This document shows, piece after piece, positions 24,637 through 35,593 of a stretch of DNA of 64,000 nt. Position 1 is the stretch's first letter. Each line of letters starts with the position of its first letter. The DNA comes from Aquanectria penicillioides (Eukaryota; Ascomycota; Sordariomycetes; Hypocreales; Nectriaceae), in NCBI GenBank assembly GCA_003415625.1, contig PYIU01000002.1, positions 3,410,001 to 3,474,000 of the forward strand. The letters are read 5' to 3'. A program made the translations under genes and the position numbers. The notes beneath the pieces were generated by a model that saw only the letters and a program-made list of their open reading frames with translations, did no database searches and was not told where the DNA came from.

Positions 24637-26454
24637 GAAACAAAGTGCTCCCACGTACAGCGCACAGCACAGCACAGCGCAGCGCAAAAGTACTGCACAC
24701 ACGAGTACAATTGAGGTACAGCACCAGCTCGGACCTGCTGCTGTGCGCCTCGGATCAGACAGGCAGACATAACCAAACGTCGCAATTGGAGTGGGCGTTG
24801 CTGGGCTTGAGCTCTCGTGCCCCCTCTGCATGTCGTAGAAAACCACGTATGTCGGTCTAGAGCAGCAGCGAAGCCTGCCAGTTTTTTGGAATTTTTTTGG
24901 CCTCTGCACCTGCGTCTGCGTCTGTGTCCGCGTCCCCGTCCCCGTCCGCCGTCAGCTTCTAACGGGTCCCGGTCCCGGAGCATCCAATTCCATCATCCCA
25001 TCCCATCCACTCCCACCCCCCCCCTCTGCTCTGCTCGGCCCTCTGTTTCTTGGATACGTACTCGCGCTGCGTTTGCGCGCCTGAGCATGCGTCTGCGTCT
25101 CTGCCATGCGCCGTACCTACGTATGCCCTGTCACGTATCCTTGGTCAAGTCAGTGACCTCCCTCCCTTTCCCCCTTCCTACTAATGCAATGTATGTTTAG
25201 CTGTCGCCTTGCTTGGTCTGTGTGTCCCGGCTACCGAGACATCCTGCCTGCGCGAGAATGGAGACGTGGTATGGGGAACGTCCCGTCAGAATGGGGACGC
25301 ACATGGGATGGCTTCGTTGAGTTGGCAAAAGACGCAACGACGCACGGGCAGGAATTGGGAATGGTGACAGTCTCTCGCAAGACAGTGTAAACGAACTGTG
25401 AAGCCAAAAACGGGTCCCGATGGCTTCAATTCGAACTCACACGCCCTCCCTCCCCCCTTTTCCCCGCCTCATCCTCCGTGCCACTCAACACCGCTCATTA
25501 ACACCGCTTCACTTTTTTTTTTTCTCTCTCTCTTTCTTTCTCCCCTAAGGAGTACCCGCTCTCGCCTTACTCTTGACGGTGAGAGATGAGTCAAAGAGGG
25601 TCGCGGTCAAAGCCGGGTCATGGATATGGTGGATTGAAAAAAAAAAAAAAGGGTCGTTGTCATATTTTGGCACGTCACTTCTTCACCGCATTATGGCATT
25701 GATTAGTTGAGCGGGACTCCGGGCCATGTGAAGGATTCGAATTTTTATTTTTCTTATTTCTAATTTTTCATTGTCACTCGTTATGCGTCTGCCTTGTTAC
25801 AAAGCAAATAAACAAACCAAAAGGAAACAATCCGAGAATGAAAAAGAAAAAATTTAAAAAAAAATGTTTATATATAAAATGTATTTATTTACATGGGCAA
25901 AAGAGACAAATGAAATATTCAAAGTGCTCCACCAGCCCACACCGAGTGAAAGTTTTGTGGTTTCCGCATGTGGCATATCTCACCGATCCCGGGAAACAAA
26001 TCAATGCTGCCCAACTTGGTTTCTTTGTCTTCCATCCTCAATTCTTTGCTTTTTCCCGGGGCGGAGACCGACCGGGTGGCGGATCGGGCGCCATGGCACG
26101 GATGATGGATCCTGGTTCGGCGGGAAGATCGGATGGAATGTTCGGGTAACGCGTTGGATGTTACCCTGTAACAGCCGCCGCCTATAGATCTCGGCCCGGG
26201 GTGGAAGGGACACACACGATGGTAACACAAAGGGTGGTGGTAATGGGCGCGTGGCGCAAATGTGGGCTAAATTTACGTTTTGGCATGCTGTGGGTTTCAT
26301 GTGTTTCAGGATTTGCACTTTTGGTGACCACCTTTTTTTTGGGTGGGGGGAGTTGAAACCAGCCGGTTTCTCTACCACTTGGTTTGAGGCTGAAGTATTC
26401 AACAAACAAACACCAGGAGGGAAAGAAAGAAACGGAAAGAAAGGGAAATGAATC

Positions 26455-26478
26455 AAAAAAAAAAAAAAAAAAAAAAAA
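26455..26478. repeat. A24 tract
   Basis: 24 consecutive A residues after a purine-rich stretch of GAAA units. Confidence 0.9.
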
Positions 26479-27382
26479 CTCCCACATCCATTGTTTCAGG
26501 AGATCAAATGCAGGTTGGGCGCAGATGGGCAGACATTTATTTGTCACCCTCTGATTGCTGGCGCGTCGTCGACTCTTTCTGCCTCGTCGGTCACCAGTTG
26601 TTGATGTGCATGACGCTACACACGGAGTCTGAACCCAACCCCGTGGGTTGGGAATCGAGAGGGCAGGCGATGGTGAATGCGAGATGCTCGGTGCGTAGAC
26701 CTGACAGCTCACTTATCCCGGGCCCTATCGCCAGGTCGAACGACTTCACCGACGAAACGGCGGCGGTGGGTGGTTGGCGTCTCCCCACCGTTCTTGAGTT
26801 CTGGGAACGTCTCGTCCAGTCGTTTCCCTGTTGAGCCGTCCCCAACCTCACTCGTATATGTCTTTATGGGAGACCCGTCTGCTACCACCAGGCGGCCCGT
26901 CAGCTTGGCCTGGCCAATTTGGCATGCGGCCGTGTTTGGTGGCCCTAAGCGCCGAGCGTTCGTTCCATCATCCTAGGCGCTCTAATAAAACGTGGTTTCG
27001 AGCTGGGTCAGACATTCAAGGCCAGGTACTATACAGCACTTACAGTACTGCTGCTGACTGCCCCGACTGTACGGATATGTATCAACCTGTATCAGAATGT
27101 TCTTTCAGGTTTGCTAGCTGCCTGACAGCTGTTCACTGTCTGTGCGTGTCAGACTGTTGGGCAGATAGATCTCGCCACTCTGTAACTGCCAGCTGCCAAG
27201 GAGAATTGCGGCCGTGAGGTGTGCATGTCATTCCCTGGCGTGTATGTGAGTGATGCAGCATAATACGCATGTGTGAATGAGACATGGAGGGGGTGGTGAT
27301 GCAGATTTGGCATCACAGTCACATGTAACAAAAATAATAGGAACAATCTAAGAACAAAAAAAAACTAACGCAAAAAACAACT

Positions 27383-27495
27383 TGGCCGGACGGGGATTCG
27401 AACCCCGGCCACTTTCGTGAACGGAACACTGCTGTTAAAGCTGTGAAGCAGGTGATGCTTGAGACCGTCGCCTTAGACCACTCGGCCATCCGACC
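27383..27495 (-). tRNA. tRNA-Leu(CAA) with an intron
   Basis: Read on the minus strand, a 7-bp acceptor stem GGTCGGA/TCCGGCC (one G-T pair) encloses a D-arm with GCC/GGC stem. The anticodon loop is CT-CAA-G, followed by an intron of about 31 nt directly 3' of position 37. A long class-II variable arm (TCAC-GAAA-GTGG) and a perfect T-arm, CGGGG-TTCGAAT-CCCCG, follow, with A as discriminator base. The long variable arm and CAA anticodon identify leucine (UUG codons). Introns in tRNA-Leu(CAA) after position 37 are usual in fungi. AAGC at the 5' border can pair with GCTT in the intron. The inner anticodon-stem pair 31-39 appears to be T-T with these borders. A-box and B-box promoters are internal (GGTTCGAATCC). 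Confidence 0.95.
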
Positions 27496-29439
27496 TTGCT
27501 TGTTGTTTGTTGAGGACTCTGGGCTCTATTGGTCACTATGAACCCATGGGGTGAAGATGTTGCTGAAAGATCCCCGCTGGCCTCGTATAGTTCGAGATGC
27601 AATACCCTGGACCTTAGACCCTGGACTTGGGTTCGTCATGTTCACGATCTTGAGAGCGAGGAGGATATTGAAAAGACGCCCAAGTGAGCATTTTTATCTC
27701 TGGCGCTTTGACTTGTTTTTGTGTGGCAAGGGGGGGCTCGCTGCTGTTTTGTTTTCATTGTTTGCTGTTGGCTCTAGTTGGATCAAAGTCGTCTGGTAAA
27801 ACAAACAAAATGTCCTAGTCCCCACGACTACCGAGATTCACGTAGATCAATACCAACCACCGGCGTACTCCTCCAATAGTGACGCCAGGAAACAAGGTTT
27901 AGCCCCAAGCGATTGAACACGGATCTACGTCCGGGGGGGGGGACGAGCAGGACGATGAGAACGAGGACAAGGAAGGGGGGGGGGAGGGTCCAAGGCGATA
28001 TTGTCGACACTCCCATCCATTCCCTCCCGAACACACAGATGCTGGGGGCCTAGATCTGGATTTCCCGGTCCCTCGGCACCACGTAGAATCCTCCAGCGTC
28101 GTCGACTTGCGGCGTATGCCGGAGGGCATAGGCGGTTGATGGCCCAAAATCCAAATATGGACCGGGTCTAAAAACGGCCCCAAGCTCGGCGGGTTGAGCG
28201 AGTTTCACTGGCTCCCAGCGCTCTCCCTCACTGGGTCGTTAGGCCGCGCCCGCTGAGTCTCTGACACCTGAGCTATTCTGAAGCGCCCCCTGGCACCCCA
28301 TCGGGCCCCACCAGAGGCCCAATCAGCAGCCGCCTCGCCTCTCCGCGCGGCTAATTCTGCAACGCAGCCAACCACAGGGCTGCGTTTACCACCGCCATTC
28401 AAGCTCGCTTGACCCAAGCTCCTCTCAAACTCTCACAGAGATGGCAAAAGAGGCAGAACAGAAATGGGCCTGGTCCTGGACTTAGACGCTGCCCTGGTCA
28501 GTCGGCCATGGCCATCGTCATCGGCATCAGGGCGGCAGACGACCAGGCTCCCTCTGCCAATCACGCCCCCCCGTCAAACGGTCCGCTTCCCATTCGGCGG
28601 CACTCGCTCGTCGCTGCTCTCTCTCCCCACGTCACTAACTCGCAGTCTCGTGTCGAGTGACGCCCCCCCAACCGGCAGCGACTGGTTCTCGCGCCTCTCC
28701 CCGCCGAGCACTGCCCAGCGTCCGTCCACTGTCGACAGCCATCGTGCTTTAGTGAGACGACCTGCGACGACCAGTCATGCCCATGAGCCCATGGATGGGC
28801 AGAGTATCACCTTCCGTGGGCATGGCGGCAAGGCCAGGGTCTCAGCTCTTTGACAGCGGGACCAATATACCCCAAAAATGATGGCCATCCGGCCGCTTGT
28901 TTCGCGACCTCCTCTATCATCTTGCTCTTTGTCCACCAGTTTTATTCTTGCTTCACTTTTCCTGTGCTGCGCTCTTCGCTTCTTCTTCTTCTTCCTCACT
29001 TCTTCCTCTTCTGTAACACTGTTCGCTGTTCGCTGCCTGCTGTCCGTTGTTGTTCACGGGCCTCTAACAATCTCCTCGCCTGTTCCATTTGGAACAAACA
29101 ACAAAGTCGACTTGTTCACCACCAGTTTTCATTTTCTTTCATCTTGGTCGTGCACACTGGCTGTGTAGTCCTTAGCCAACGCGCTCCTCCTCCTCCTCCT
29201 CCTCCTCCAGCCAGCGTGCTGCTCTCTTCTCCGTCCGTTACCGACATCATTCACTTACACCAAAAACCCGCATCGATAACATCGCCATATTTTTTTTTTC
29301 TTTCCTATTGCTTCACAAACCAGCCGACGACCGCTTCTTCGACCCGCAGCGAATAGGCTGCAACCGAGTGCCCCGGCTATTCAAGAACCAACACTTGACA
29401 TCAACTCTGCAAGCACTGCGAACCAACACGCAGGCCATC
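27496..29439. other. 1.9 kb upstream region of the membrane protein gene
   Basis: No gene is recognised between the tRNA and the start at 29440. 28900-29320 is strongly pyrimidine-rich, with a (CTC)n run near 29184-29206 and a T-run near 29289. This suits the promoter and long 5' leader of the next gene. Confidence 0.55.
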
Positions 29440-30789
29440 ATGGGCTCCTCCAAGCATCCTATATCTCTGCGGCTTCTGCTAGTCGCCGCCTTCTTCACAT
29501 CAACGACGACAGCGATACCCTCCAGCCTCTTTTTTGGTCGCGCCGATACTTGCTCCTCAAGCCAGGTCTCTTGCCCATCCACTTTGCCGAGCAACTTCTG
29601 CTGTAAGGCGGACACAAAATGTATAGCCCTAGCAGGAAACACCACCGCCGTGTGCTGCCCTAGCGACAGTACTTGCGAGACAATCAATCCCGTCACCTGC
29701 AGTATCGACGCGCAGAATATCGCCAAGAACCCGAACACCACCATCAAGACAACTGTCTTCAACGTCGTGCTTGAGACATGTGGCGAGGGTTGCTGCCCCT
29801 TTGGTTACTCTTGCGACAGCAGCAACTTGTGTGTGATGGACAGTGATCAAACCAAAGCTCCTCAAGGAACGAGTACCAGCACAAGCACCGCCGCAAGCAA
29901 AACTGCCAGTGCAACCTCCTCATCTGCAGCGTCCTCTACCGCATCAACTGAGACACAGACCTCTTCAGCAGCGGATGCCGGTACCACCACCGCAGTGCCA
30001 GCCAGCAGCTCGTCCGACTCGGCCAACTCGCAAGGGGACTCCAAATCCAACGACTCAGGCCCGAAAACCACCACCATCGTCGGCGGAGTCGTCGGCGCCT
30101 GTCTGCTATTGCTCATCATTGCTATATTCATCTTCCTCTACGTCCGTCGCAAGCACAAGGCCGACAGTATCAAGTCGGAGAAGAGCGGTGCCGCCTATGG
30201 CCAAGGCCGTGACTACGACAGCACCAGCTCCTTTGGCAACATCATCTCGGAACCCATTATGCAGTCGAACTCGTTCCGCACCGACTTCATCCGCAAGTCC
30301 CCCTATCGGGATTCCAACTCCCAAGCAAGCACGCTTGTACGCAGCGCGTCAAGCACCACCAAGGCCGGCCCTTCACCACCACAGATCAGTCCTTCACCGC
30401 CACCGCGGATCAGCACCGCCAGGATCCCGTTCACGCCGCCAAGAATCCGTCTCTCTATCCCCAACCCCTTCGACTCTCCCAACCCGTCTCCCAACCACCA
30501 ATCCGCCCATCCTAGCCCCGAGGATGAGGAACAACCTCGCCACGGCACCGTCCGCCTGCTGCCAATCCGCTCCATGAAGGCGCAGTCGCACTGCAGCCGT
30601 CGGCCGAGCACGCCGGAGCTGCAGCGGGAACCCAGCAGCGAGAGCATAAACGTCTTCGCCGACCCTGGCACTGTTAAGAGCCGGCCCCTTACTCGTGCGA
30701 CCACCTTCACTGAATTAATGGATGAGGCTGACCTGGGTGAAGTGCGACGCGGGCGTCCGTACGTGCCTGGGGCCACGCCAAGAATCTAA
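29440..30789 (+). CDS. Single-pass membrane protein with a Cys-rich secreted ectodomain
   Basis: A single exon encodes 449 residues. The open frame extends further upstream, but ATG 29440 is the natural start because it begins a signal peptide (Lys/Arg followed by LLLVAAFFTSTTTA, about residues 1-26). A Cys-rich extracellular domain at about 36-135 has paired and spaced cysteines (SNFCCKADTKC, CGEGCCPFGYSC). A Ser/Thr-rich, presumably O-mannosylated stalk at about 138-205 follows, then one membrane helix at 213-235 with the stop-transfer cluster RRKHK. The cytoplasmic tail of about 210 residues is rich in Ser, Pro and Arg. This is the general layout of fungal wall-stress sensors and other mucin-like surface proteins. 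The Cys pattern is not the WSC domain as I know it, so I assign no family. It is convergent with the F-box/propeller gene. The function is inferred from layout only. Confidence 0.85.
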   Translation: MGSSKHPISLRLLLVAAFFTSTTTAIPSSLFFGRADTCSSSQVSCPSTLPSNFCCKADTKCIALAGNTTAVCCPSDSTCETINPVTCSIDAQNIAKNPNTTIKTTVFNVVLETCGEGCCPFGYSCDSSNLCVMDSDQTKAPQGTSTSTSTAASKTASATSSSAASSTASTETQTSSAADAGTTTAVPASSSSDSANSQGDSKSNDSGPKTTTIVGGVVGACLLLLIIAIFIFLYVRRKHKADSIKSEKSGAAYGQGRDYDSTSSFGNIISEPIMQSNSFRTDFIRKSPYRDSNSQASTLVRSASSTTKAGPSPPQISPSPPPRISTARIPFTPPRIRLSIPNPFDSPNPSPNHQSAHPSPEDEEQPRHGTVRLLPIRSMKAQSHCSRRPSTPELQREPSSESINVFADPGTVKSRPLTRATTFTELMDEADLGEVRRGRPYVPGATPRI

Positions 30790-31926
30790 TGTCAGTGATG
30801 ATGAATCGTAACGCTTTATGAGGTCGGCCGGGATGAGGCGCACTGAGAAATAAATCATGGCACCGGGAAAAAAAAAACAGAAGGAAATTGTACAAACCAA
30901 CTCCCTCCCTACATAACGGATACCCCAATAATCATCACCCTCTACACCATGACCACCGTGCTGTGCACGGCTCATCCCTCGTTACTGTACATAGCAGTAT
31001 CTTCCCATCTCAAACTCACTCCCAACATTTGATTAGAAGTGGGCTGGGATGGCTCTGGCGTTGCGGATGCATGAAAGGGAGTTGCTCTCATTTATACCCT
31101 GGGTCTTTTTTGTTGCTAATTTTGTTGTTTTCCAATGGTCCAAACGAAGATGGCCATGCACTTGATTTTTTTGGTGCCTATTTCTTTTGTTTTAATCATA
31201 TACATATACATATATATATGCAACGACCTTGATGGGATACAGATAGATACATACAATGATATGCAAATATTACCATTGCAACAAATTTCAAATACAATCT
31301 GAATTAAGGCGCCAGTCAGTGAAATAAATTGCCTCCAAGACATGGAAGTAACAAAAGAAGAACACAATACATCATGCAACGTCACGTCACGTAGGTAGGC
31401 ACCAGTGCTTGTTGGGGTAACTTATGTCTGATTTCATTCGAACAACGATGTTGATAGTTCTTCTCATCAAGCAAGAACAACACACCATCAAGTTCTGATT
31501 CGAGCGAGAGTCTTTTCGTCCCCTCCCTTCGCCTCTTCCATTTACCTAAAACACGCTTCACATTCCAAATTCGCCAATGCCCTGCCTCGAGATATCACAC
31601 CAACGCTCCCAATAAACATGAGATAGAAAAAAAACTAAGCAGAACAAACAAGATCGTGAGATCCTTCAACAACGCTATGCCCATCCATACATACATCGAT
31701 ATAAAAGCGAGTGAGTAGTATGTAAAAAAAAAAAAAAAGGGTAAAGGGAACATGGAAATGGCCCAAGATACAAATAAGGGAGAAAACAGGGGAATAATTA
31801 CGTAGGCGTAACTGCGGCGATCTGATAGTATGTATGGGTGATCAGCTCTCAGAAGTTTCATTTCGCGACGCCAGCTTCTGGCTATTACCTCCCAACCCTC
31901 CTTAAACGATGTAATTTTTCATGCTT
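30790..31926. other. 1.1 kb convergent intergenic region
   Basis: This is the shared 3' flank of the membrane protein (plus) and the F-box/propeller gene (minus). It is AT-rich with short A and T runs and contains no plausible gene. Confidence 0.6.
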
Positions 31927-34900
31927 CTACATGATAACACACTTCTTGTCCTTCTCCTTCTCAACAGCCAGGGAACCACCTGAGATGTCAGTCCAACCTG
32001 CGCTGCTCGCCGCATCAGCGGCCTTCTTCTTCTTCTTGTTTTTCGCCTTCCAACCACGCTTTTTGGCATCCTTAATGTTTTTGGCTGCACTGCGCTCGGC
32101 TCGGCTTGGCCGGCGGTTGACGTTGGGCGACGTCCGCGTAACTGTGGCTGGCACAGGAGGGGGTTCAACCAGGCAGGAGCTTGTTGGCCTGGAACAGGCC
32201 CAGAAGCTGACGCTGGGTTGCCTCCCTGAGATGAGGCAGTACTGTAGATGGTTTCAAGGCGCTCAACAGTGGGCCGGTTGCGGGAACCAGGGACTGGGCG
32301 CGGATGACGGGGGATGGGTGCCAACAATGGGGTCTCATTTCGGCGGCCAGATATCTGCCGGGATGGCGGGTCGAACGCCCCAGTGACACCCCGGGGAGTG
32401 CTGATGATCAGCGGCTGATCAAACTCGATCGGGGCACGTCTCGGAGATTCTGGCGACACGGGATCGGTATGCACACGGGTGATGTGCAGGTCGCTGTGGG
32501 AGTTGCCCACAGGCCTGCGCTGGATTTGGAAACCTCCAGAAAGACGACGGGGGCTACCCTGGCTGATTCTCTTGTTGAGGCTGGCAAGCTGACTGGTGCT
32601 TGGCGGCGGAGGCAACATTGAGGCCGAGTCGGCCAAGGGCTGTGGGGCTGACGTCGAGTATGGATACCCGGCCGCCAAGTCGGCCGCTCGGTGGGTCCCG
32701 GGCACGGGGGCCGGTGCCCAAGTTTGAGAGTTGGATAGCCGCCGGGCTGTAGGCGCTACCCGATGGTCAGATCGGGTCGTGAACAAGGTCGCGGGAGAGG
32801 CATCTGGAGGAGAGACTGGTGCGTACGAGGAGGACGCAGGGTATGGTTGAGCTGATGAATCTGATGTTCCTGGGGGTGGAGCCACTGCTGGCAAGCCGAT
32901 CGGGGCAGTGAAAGCTCTAGGCTCTATTGTCGAGATGGTTGAGCCGGATGGTTGCCGCAACCGAGTATCAGTGGGCACAGACTCAATCGACTGACGGGCA
33001 GGGCGTCGTGGAGAGTCCGGTGGGGTGACGTCGTAGATGTTTTCGGCGTCCTGTTGGATGGACGGACTCGAATTGGGCCGGGGAGTGTCGCCGACGCGTG
33101 GCCTACTCATAGTGGTAGAGTCACTCGCCGTCCTCTGGAAAGTTGGGCGATGTTGAAGGGAGCCCGATTCCTGGGATGAAGGGGATTGACCCGAGACTCT
33201 AGGATGGTGGATGACCGGCAGAGGTGGGACAGGGGGGGCAGAGACAGGAAGGGGGGCAACCGCGGGACCTCGTAAAAACGCAGGGAGGTCTCCAGGGTCA
33301 TCCTTTTGATACGGGGGAGGAGGGGGCACCCAGTTGTCTGCATCGCTTTCATGGGGATGCTCCCGACGACCATCAGCACGACGGTATTCAATGCGGCGTC
33401 CATCTGCGGTTCGAGGATGAAGTGATCGATCAACAGCAGCAGCTGTGGCTGCCCGACGCAAGGTAGTGCCGGACCGAGGGCTTGCATGGGCATAGGGGGC
33501 ATCGAGGGCCTCCATTTGCTCGATCGTTGCCTCCTCGATATCATCGTCGTTGGTAGGTTCCGTCGGCCTACTCACAGGATTTTGACCAATCCTGCGAGGA
33601 ACCAAGGGATCGTCATCGGTTTCCTCATTCTGAGGCATTGCAGGGACAGGAGGAGGAGCTCGTGTTGCTCGTGAAGCAGTTCGATGCAGGGTACCTCCGC
33701 CTCGACCTCCTCGCTTTTGGGCCACTGTCCTCCGTCGAACAATAGCCACCTCGGTCGCTAGATCTCGTTGTTCCTCCTCCAAAGTCTCGGCCTTGTCAGT
33801 TCCAACTTCGATGCTAATCTCAGTTTTGGTGCCATTCTCCAGGCCATAGTCAAAGTCGATAACGGTGACCCTCCCGCCGTCGGCAAAATCCATGTCCTCC
33901 TCTTCGGTGATCAGTCTTGGCAGGCCAAGACCTCGGGCAGTAACAAGCAATCGCTCCTGAGAAGATGATTGTCCAAATTCACCAACCCATTTGACATTGC
34001 TTACACCTGTAAGTTGAGAGATCTTACAGCCCGAGACGAAGGTGTTCCTGAGTTTGTCGCACAGAATCTGCCACTGAGGAACTCTGGCACCATCCACCTC
34101 TTGAGCCCTGGTTGACATTCGTCGCGAGTTTCCGCTCTGGGCACTATTTTGTCTTCCCAAGCCAGATGAAGATCCGCTATCGTTGGATGATACGGAGCTG
34201 TCTGGAACAGCATCTAGGTCTTCAGGAACTCCATAGATCCAAATATCATTTCCCTGAAATCCAACTGACATCAATTCGCCGTGGTAGGTTGCAGCAGGCA
34301 AGGTGCATGGCAAAAGCTTAGCTTGTGAGGTCGCACTTGGCACAGGGCCAGTAAAATAGGTAGTGCCGTTTCTCAGATCGCCGATTCGTACTGCGCGGAA
34401 AGTTTCAAAACTGCGGTCGTAGGTGAAAGCCCAGCACGCCTCTTCATGGCTACCATCTTGGATCAGAACCGCATGACTACAGTCACGGCTGGTGTTGGGG
34501 AATAAGATAGATGTTGTCCACAGGGCACTCAGGTTATCGTCGGCCATGTGACTCCCTGGGTCGTAGTACGGAGCCGTGAGGATGACGGTGTTGGGAGAAG
34601 CAGATTGAGTCGTCGTGCCAAGAATTTGGGTACCGTCGAAAGAAAAGGCCAAGGAGTCAACCCCATCACACTTTACAGCGCGTCGATCAGTGGGCAAAGC
34701 ATCCTGTCTCAGAGATGTGACCTCGATGCCACCTTCATAGGCAGCAGCGAGAACGGAGCCGCAGGGCGAGAGGGCGATGGCACGCGGCGCGTTATCGAGA
34801 ACCATGGACTGGGTACGTCGGGGCGGGGATTGCACCAAGTCGTAGAGGTCAACCTGCATCTCGGTAGATAGGACAGCCAAGAAGGAACCGACATCATTGA

Positions 34901-35593
34901 TACAAGCAGCAACGGGGCGCCGCAAAATCTTGAGCTCTCTCTTGACCTCAATCGCGGAGCCCTGGGTATCGATCACGTATATTCTGGCAGAGTTGAAAGC
35001 CAAGAGGCGGTGGCCCTTGGGCGAGGCACTGAACTGCATGCCCTCGCCACCTGGACATGATGAAGAGCTGATGGAATTGGAAATAAGTTTGATGATGGTC
35101 TCTTTTGGCCGTAGATACGCGTGGAATAGGTTACGCTTGACCTCGCGGGCAAAGAGTCGTCGTAGCTTGGGTAGATCGTCATCATCGGGAGAAGGAGGCG
35201 TGGGGTGGCTCGCGGCGTATGAAGGGCATTGCACTAGGTGGTGAAGGTAAAGATGAGAGCGTTGGGAGACGGATCGCCATTTTCGATTAAGGAGGATTAG
35301 GGAGGCGAAGCCATTTGGATCCGTGAGCTGGAGGATTCTAAATGCAAGACGAGAAATGTCAGCACACAACAAAAGTCGATGCAGGGGGTGAGATGACAGA
35401 TGGAGACGGCCAAGGACGGAACACAGAGGGTCGCGCGACGTCGGTTCGTCTCAAGACACGAGTGTCGCACACGCGCGCAAGGGCAAGGCACTCACTGCTC
35501 GATGATCTCGTCGGGAAGGCGATCGAAGGGCGGCGGAGGAATGGGCGTCTTGTCGATGCTGGAGCGACGGGCGTCGGTCGTCGTTGCGTCCAT
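31927..35593 (-). CDS. Large F-box / beta-propeller protein with a C-terminal CaaX box after frame correction
   Basis: Exons are complement(35496..35593) and complement(31927..35337); the intron has donor GTGAGT and acceptor TTTAG. The first exon starts MDATTTDARRSS. The spliced N-terminus reads FDRLPDEIIEQ-ILQLTDPNG followed by LILLNRKWRSVS, an F-box pattern at about residues 23-65, suggesting a substrate adaptor of an SCF ubiquitin ligase. Residues of about 130-560 have WD-like propeller features (YVID, VDLYDL, AIALSPCGSVLAAAYEGG). A long Pro/Ser/Arg-rich disordered region follows. As given, the frame ends at 31902 in an Arg-rich tail. One more C in the coding-strand C5 run (G5 at 32159-32163) gives a Lys-rich segment (KNKKKKKAADAASSAG) and a final KKCVIM, a farnesylation-type CaaX box, for about 1169 residues. 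Large F-box/propeller proteins occur in Sordariomycetes; I do not know a characterised member. Confidence 0.8.

Larger units (their letters stand above)
21077..27382. other. 6.3 kb without a gene, rich in simple repeats
   Basis: This lies between the regulator and the tRNA gene. Open frames are low-complexity translations of repeats. Notable are pyrimidine runs near 21330, G14 runs at 22496-22509 and 24302-24315, TAGG units at 22801-22820, hexamer repeats at 23866-23898 and 23986-24010, an AATT run at 24617-24636 and an A24 tract at 26455-26478. I see no recognisable domain or plausible exon chain. Confidence 0.55.

Noticed and set aside
31902..32162. Arg-rich C-terminus of the F-box/propeller protein in the deposited frame
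   Set aside because: The overlapping frame reached with one extra C gives a more credible Lys-rich tail and CaaX box; the Arg-rich tail is most likely a frame artefact.
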